DNA of 64,000 nt from Parapedobacter composti. Lineage in GTDB: Bacteria; Bacteroidota; Bacteroidia; Sphingobacteriales; Sphingobacteriaceae. Within the stretch, counting starts at the first letter, position 1. Each line of letters opens with the position of its first letter. Made by a program: the position numbers and the translations under genes. The DNA is taken from contig NZ_FOLL01000015.1 of NCBI RefSeq assembly GCF_900112315.1, forward strand, positions 1 through 64,000, written 5' to 3'. The notes beneath the pieces were generated by a model. The model saw nothing but the letters and a program-made list of their open reading frames with translations. It did no database searches and was not told the origin of the DNA. Shown here piece after piece: positions 62,501 to 64,000 of the stretch.

Positions 62501-63026
62501 CGGCCATCCGAACGCATCCGCAAAGCTGGATGAACTGATGGACCAGATCGGCGAACTGCAAGGCCAGCACAAAATACTGGTTTTCTCGGCGTTCACCGCA
62601 ATGCTGGCTTTGTTGAAAGACCGGTTAGTGTCTGCGGACATCGGATTCGCTTACCTCGATGGAAAAACTACAGGGGATGAACGCCAAAAACAGGTGGCGG
62701 AATTCCAGGAGAACGAGCAATGCCGACTATTCCTGCTGAGCCTTAAGGCCGGAGGGGCAGGCCTGAACCTCACCGCCGCGGATTATGTGTATATCCTCGA
62801 TCCGTGGTGGAATCCGGCTGCGGAAGCGCAGGCCATCGACCGGTGTTACCGCATTGGGCAGGATAAGCATGTGATGGCGTATCGGATGATCTGCAAAGAC
62901 AGCATCGAGGAAAAAATCCTCGATATGCAGGCCGGCAAGCGGGAGTTGGCCGGTTCGCTGATTCAAACGGACGGCAATATGCTGGAAGCGCTGAACAAGG
63001 AAGATTTACTGAAATTATTTGATTGA
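59538..63026 (+). CDS. SNF2-family helicase with SWIM zinc finger
   Basis: A 1162-residue ATP-dependent DNA translocase. A SWIM zinc finger is at residues 104-116 (CSCNRPVDQLCKH: CxC...CxH). A long middle part of unknown fold follows, then the SNF2 ATPase: LADDMGLGKTLQ (Walker A near 730), the Walker B variant LVLDESQAVKN near 823, and the MTGTPIENG motif. The C-terminal helicase domain holds AYLDGKTTGDERQ, LKAGGAGLNLTAADYV, WWNPAAEAQAIDR and RIGQ. Bacterial SWIM-SNF2 proteins of this size occur alone on chromosomes and also in defence loci. An Asp/Glu-rich N-terminus precedes the finger. It lies 118 bases beyond the antitoxin start, divergent from it. Confidence 0.94.
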   Translation: MNSATPQPNDDLLVDEPAENKEETKKRRASEPFQIPWEEGEPFALSETYVRSFYTGTANLNSHPFWGSNKALIGNNLIMELHGENMHGKELSVKILPGGLEITCSCNRPVDQLCKHACSALMYKVKSNKKYFEQFYLPDVVALPPEQQRLFNFNLGSYYHNNGKAPFKTHPEYGRIYRYVNNHDYTKESFSDPVQLMEPLVPKVREAKLVFGIPTGSYYFRDPVLIPYLTKTGTKTAKANPYASFERSYLLTGEGEPESLTIHEQAVEAACRRMQVLVESPAPSDDDKLQRRQQLFDYWAEFIPTLHESIQLLFFDGYQSSRESTKPSSGSRHFKKLGAATIQLMFELKEHLSSFQLTLKLMVNGKHVPDPKFHGQSFSCFIAAEDDGTVHFVADAQDEAIIHKFRTCGYTITALSQDFPKFFEQIVLPISMRHPIDLQTLPQDSVFSQRELENGNHRLKIEERDGRLFFYPTTYYPVGFTVNPVHDANLVMRQRADNLYVLLRDKDREREFRTMLQGLHPLFREQRQKDYLSLPVAVIEKSTWLPDSVTTLRNAGVMLDLTGVEEGSNYFPRMLDWQLAITDERKAYYQANVRAKMGSTPISLEELGEMVRRSKNWFKLQDGSLGFVSNADKKRLLPLLAFGKTNGQQLRIPTSHFNTLANYTSHIADASIKAAIQTKRQKLMDLDSMQPIKKPDPVQATLRRYQEAGLSWLAFLREFGWGGILADDMGLGKTLQVISILEHHYQQQPDAPASLVVVPNTLLFNWQAELGRFAPHRKLYIHHGAERHQTLQCTEGLVVLTTYGTLTADVELFAALEFSYLVLDESQAVKNRNSKRFEAAGQLNAYYRIAMTGTPIENGIGDLYAQLSFVNPGFFGTFADFKRTYPGIADGTATAETKTELQRVISPFILRRTKKQVATELPDKSEMLLYCDMLPEQRRLYDEYRKLFKSKLTDSLQGSNTGRSKFLAIEGLMKLRQICNSPALLKDGGHPNASAKLDELMDQIGELQGQHKILVFSAFTAMLALLKDRLVSADIGFAYLDGKTTGDERQKQVAEFQENEQCRLFLLSLKAGGAGLNLTAADYVYILDPWWNPAAEAQAIDRCYRIGQDKHVMAYRMICKDSIEEKILDMQAGKRELAGSLIQTDGNMLEALNKEDLLKLFD

Positions 63027-63060
63027 TAAATGGATTGTTTTTTAATCAGCGGATGTTGTA

Positions 63061-63106
63061 ATTACTCAATGTATTGAGTAATTTTACTCATTATATTGAG
63101 GTAATT
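63061..63106 (+). promoter_or_regulatory. Two tandem palindromes before the AAA ATPase gene
   Basis: The first is perfect: ATTACTCAAT (63061-63070) and ATTGAGTAAT (63073-63082) around two bases. The second (63084-63104) is imperfect, TTACTCA and TGAGGTAA around TTATAT. They fill the gap between the SNF2 stop and the ATG at 63115 and look like a double operator for a dimeric regulator. Confidence 0.65.
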
Positions 63107-63114
63107 CCAAAGAT

Positions 63115-64000
63115 ATGTTTGAAAGGCCTTATTTACAGGTGCTTAAATCAAGGATAAATGAGCCGCGCAGGTTTATTCAAGTGATTATGGGGCCGCGTCA
63201 GGTAGGAAAAACGACACTGGTCAGTCAATTGACGACAGGGTATACTTACCCCTTTCATTTTGTTACGGCCGATGCGGTGCCGGCTGCAGGCATCACTTGG
63301 CTGGAGCAACAATGGGAGGCTGCGAGGTTAATGATGCTTCAACAGGAAGCTGACGAGTTTTTATTGGTCATTGATGAGATTCAGAAGGTGTCAAACTGGA
63401 GCGAGACGGTCAAACTACTATGGGATACGGATACCCGTGAGCAACGGAATATCAAGGTAATCCTGTTGGGGGCTTCTCGGCTCTTATTACAACAAGGCCT
63501 GACAGAATCGTTGGCGGGTAGGTTTGAAACGTCTTACCTTGGCCACTGGTCTTTTGGGGAGATGCAGGATGCATTTGGTTGGGATGCATCGACCTATGTC
63601 TGGTTCGGGGGGTATCCGGGTGCTGCTGTGCTGACCGGTGATGAGGATCGTTGGAAACGGTATGTGCACGATTCGCTGATTGAGACAAGCATTTCACGGG
63701 ACATTCTGATGTTGACCCGCGTGGATAAGCCCGCCTTAATGAAACGGCTGTTTGAACTTGGATGTCTGTATTCCGGAAAAATTATGGCCTATTCCAAGAT
63801 GTTGGGGCAGCTCGTCGATGCCGGTAACACGACTACTTTGGCGCACTACTTGGACTTGCTGAATACGGCTGGTTTGCTCGGCGGCCTGGAGAAGTTTGAT
63901 CCAAAACTGATCCGTAAGCGGTCGTCCAGCCCCAAATTCCAGGTACACAATACGGCCCTAATCAGTGCGCAGCGGGACGAACAGTTTGGCGAAGTCCGCC
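63115..64000 (+). CDS. AAA ATPase with DUF4143-type C-terminus (runs off the window)
   Basis: About 295 codons are present; the gene continues past base 64000. The protein starts MFERPYLQVLKSRIN, has Walker A MGPRQVGKTTL (about 23-33), Walker B FLLVIDEIQKVSNW (about 81-94) and the sensor-like LLGASRLLLQ. The middle GHWSFGEMQDAF and GGYPGA motifs match the large Bacteroidetes/archaeal AAA-14/DUF4143 family. These are abundant in accessory DNA, and their function is unclear; nuclease-linked, toxin-like and DNA-handling roles have been suggested. It was read directly from the sequence because no stop codon lies in the window. It is preceded by the tandem palindromes. Confidence 0.88.
   Translation, partial: MFERPYLQVLKSRINEPRRFIQVIMGPRQVGKTTLVSQLTTGYTYPFHFVTADAVPAAGITWLEQQWEAARLMMLQQEADEFLLVIDEIQKVSNWSETVKLLWDTDTREQRNIKVILLGASRLLLQQGLTESLAGRFETSYLGHWSFGEMQDAFGWDASTYVWFGGYPGAAVLTGDEDRWKRYVHDSLIETSISRDILMLTRVDKPALMKRLFELGCLYSGKIMAYSKMLGQLVDAGNTTTLAHYLDLLNTAGLLGGLEKFDPKLIRKRSSSPKFQVHNTALISAQRDEQFGEVR

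Noticed and set aside
1-64000. CRISPR array, rRNA, tRNA or complete insertion sequence
   Set aside because: No regularly spaced repeats, no cloverleaf signatures and no transposase reading were seen on either strand.

Overview
The window looks like a chromosome segment of a Bacteroidetes bacterium of the Sphingobacteriaceae type (Parapedobacter/Sphingobacterium-like; the genus is inference). The evidence is the gene content (SusC/OMP-style TonB receptor, exbB-exbD-exbD-tonB cluster with a PstS-like lipoprotein, YfhO protein, short NuoG, Crp plus LytTR regulators, many lipoproteins) and the repeated promoter pattern TTTG/TTG, about 19-20 bp, TAnnTTTG, which is the Bacteroidetes housekeeping type. 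No tRNA, rRNA, CRISPR array or complete insertion sequence was seen.

Layout. 1-9.4 kb: housekeeping and envelope genes (UDP-glucose dehydrogenase fragment, dnaG, yraN, glutamine cyclotransferase, a Trk/Ktr potassium system, YfhO, rnhB). 9.5-19.4 kb: a CBM9-like secreted protein with an outer-membrane receptor-like barrel, an M16 peptidase, a VOC protein, a DUF481 barrel, fabD, metK, a lipid kinase and a SUI1 protein. 19.6-25.8 kb: the TonB energising cluster exbB-exbD-exbD-tonB, a small membrane protein, a PstS-like lipoprotein and a TPR protein. 25.8-38.9 kb: a 14-gene NADH:quinone oxidoreductase locus nuoA-N, in which nuoA is cut off from nuoB-N by a terminator and a second promoter.

39-45.1 kb is a regulatory cluster: two paralogous LytTR response regulators (one lacking its phosphoacceptor Asp), a Crp/Fnr regulator, and a TPR-histidine kinase with a NarL-type regulator. 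45.1-52.2 kb is an accessory envelope region: lipoproteins, an OmpA protein, a lipoprotein with a thioester-domain-like signature, a small barrel, a serine hydrolase and a PhnD-like binding protein.

52.2-64 kb is an island of accessory DNA. It starts with a visibly AT-rich phytanoyl-CoA dioxygenase-like gene flanked by inward/outward copies of a 10-bp sequence resembling integron attC ends, followed by decayed coding DNA and a 46-bp perfect hairpin. Then come a small XRE regulator and, divergent from it, a tightly packed five-gene operon of unknown function whose first protein appears to be a duplicated nucleotidyltransferase-HEPN architecture. Its consensus promoter is overlapped by a perfect inverted repeat. 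A ParE-type toxin-antitoxin pair, a SWIM-SNF2 helicase and the start of a DUF4143-type AAA ATPase follow. The XRE/five-gene operon is the best candidate here for an undescribed system; a defence or mobile-element role is inferred from the neighbourhood only.
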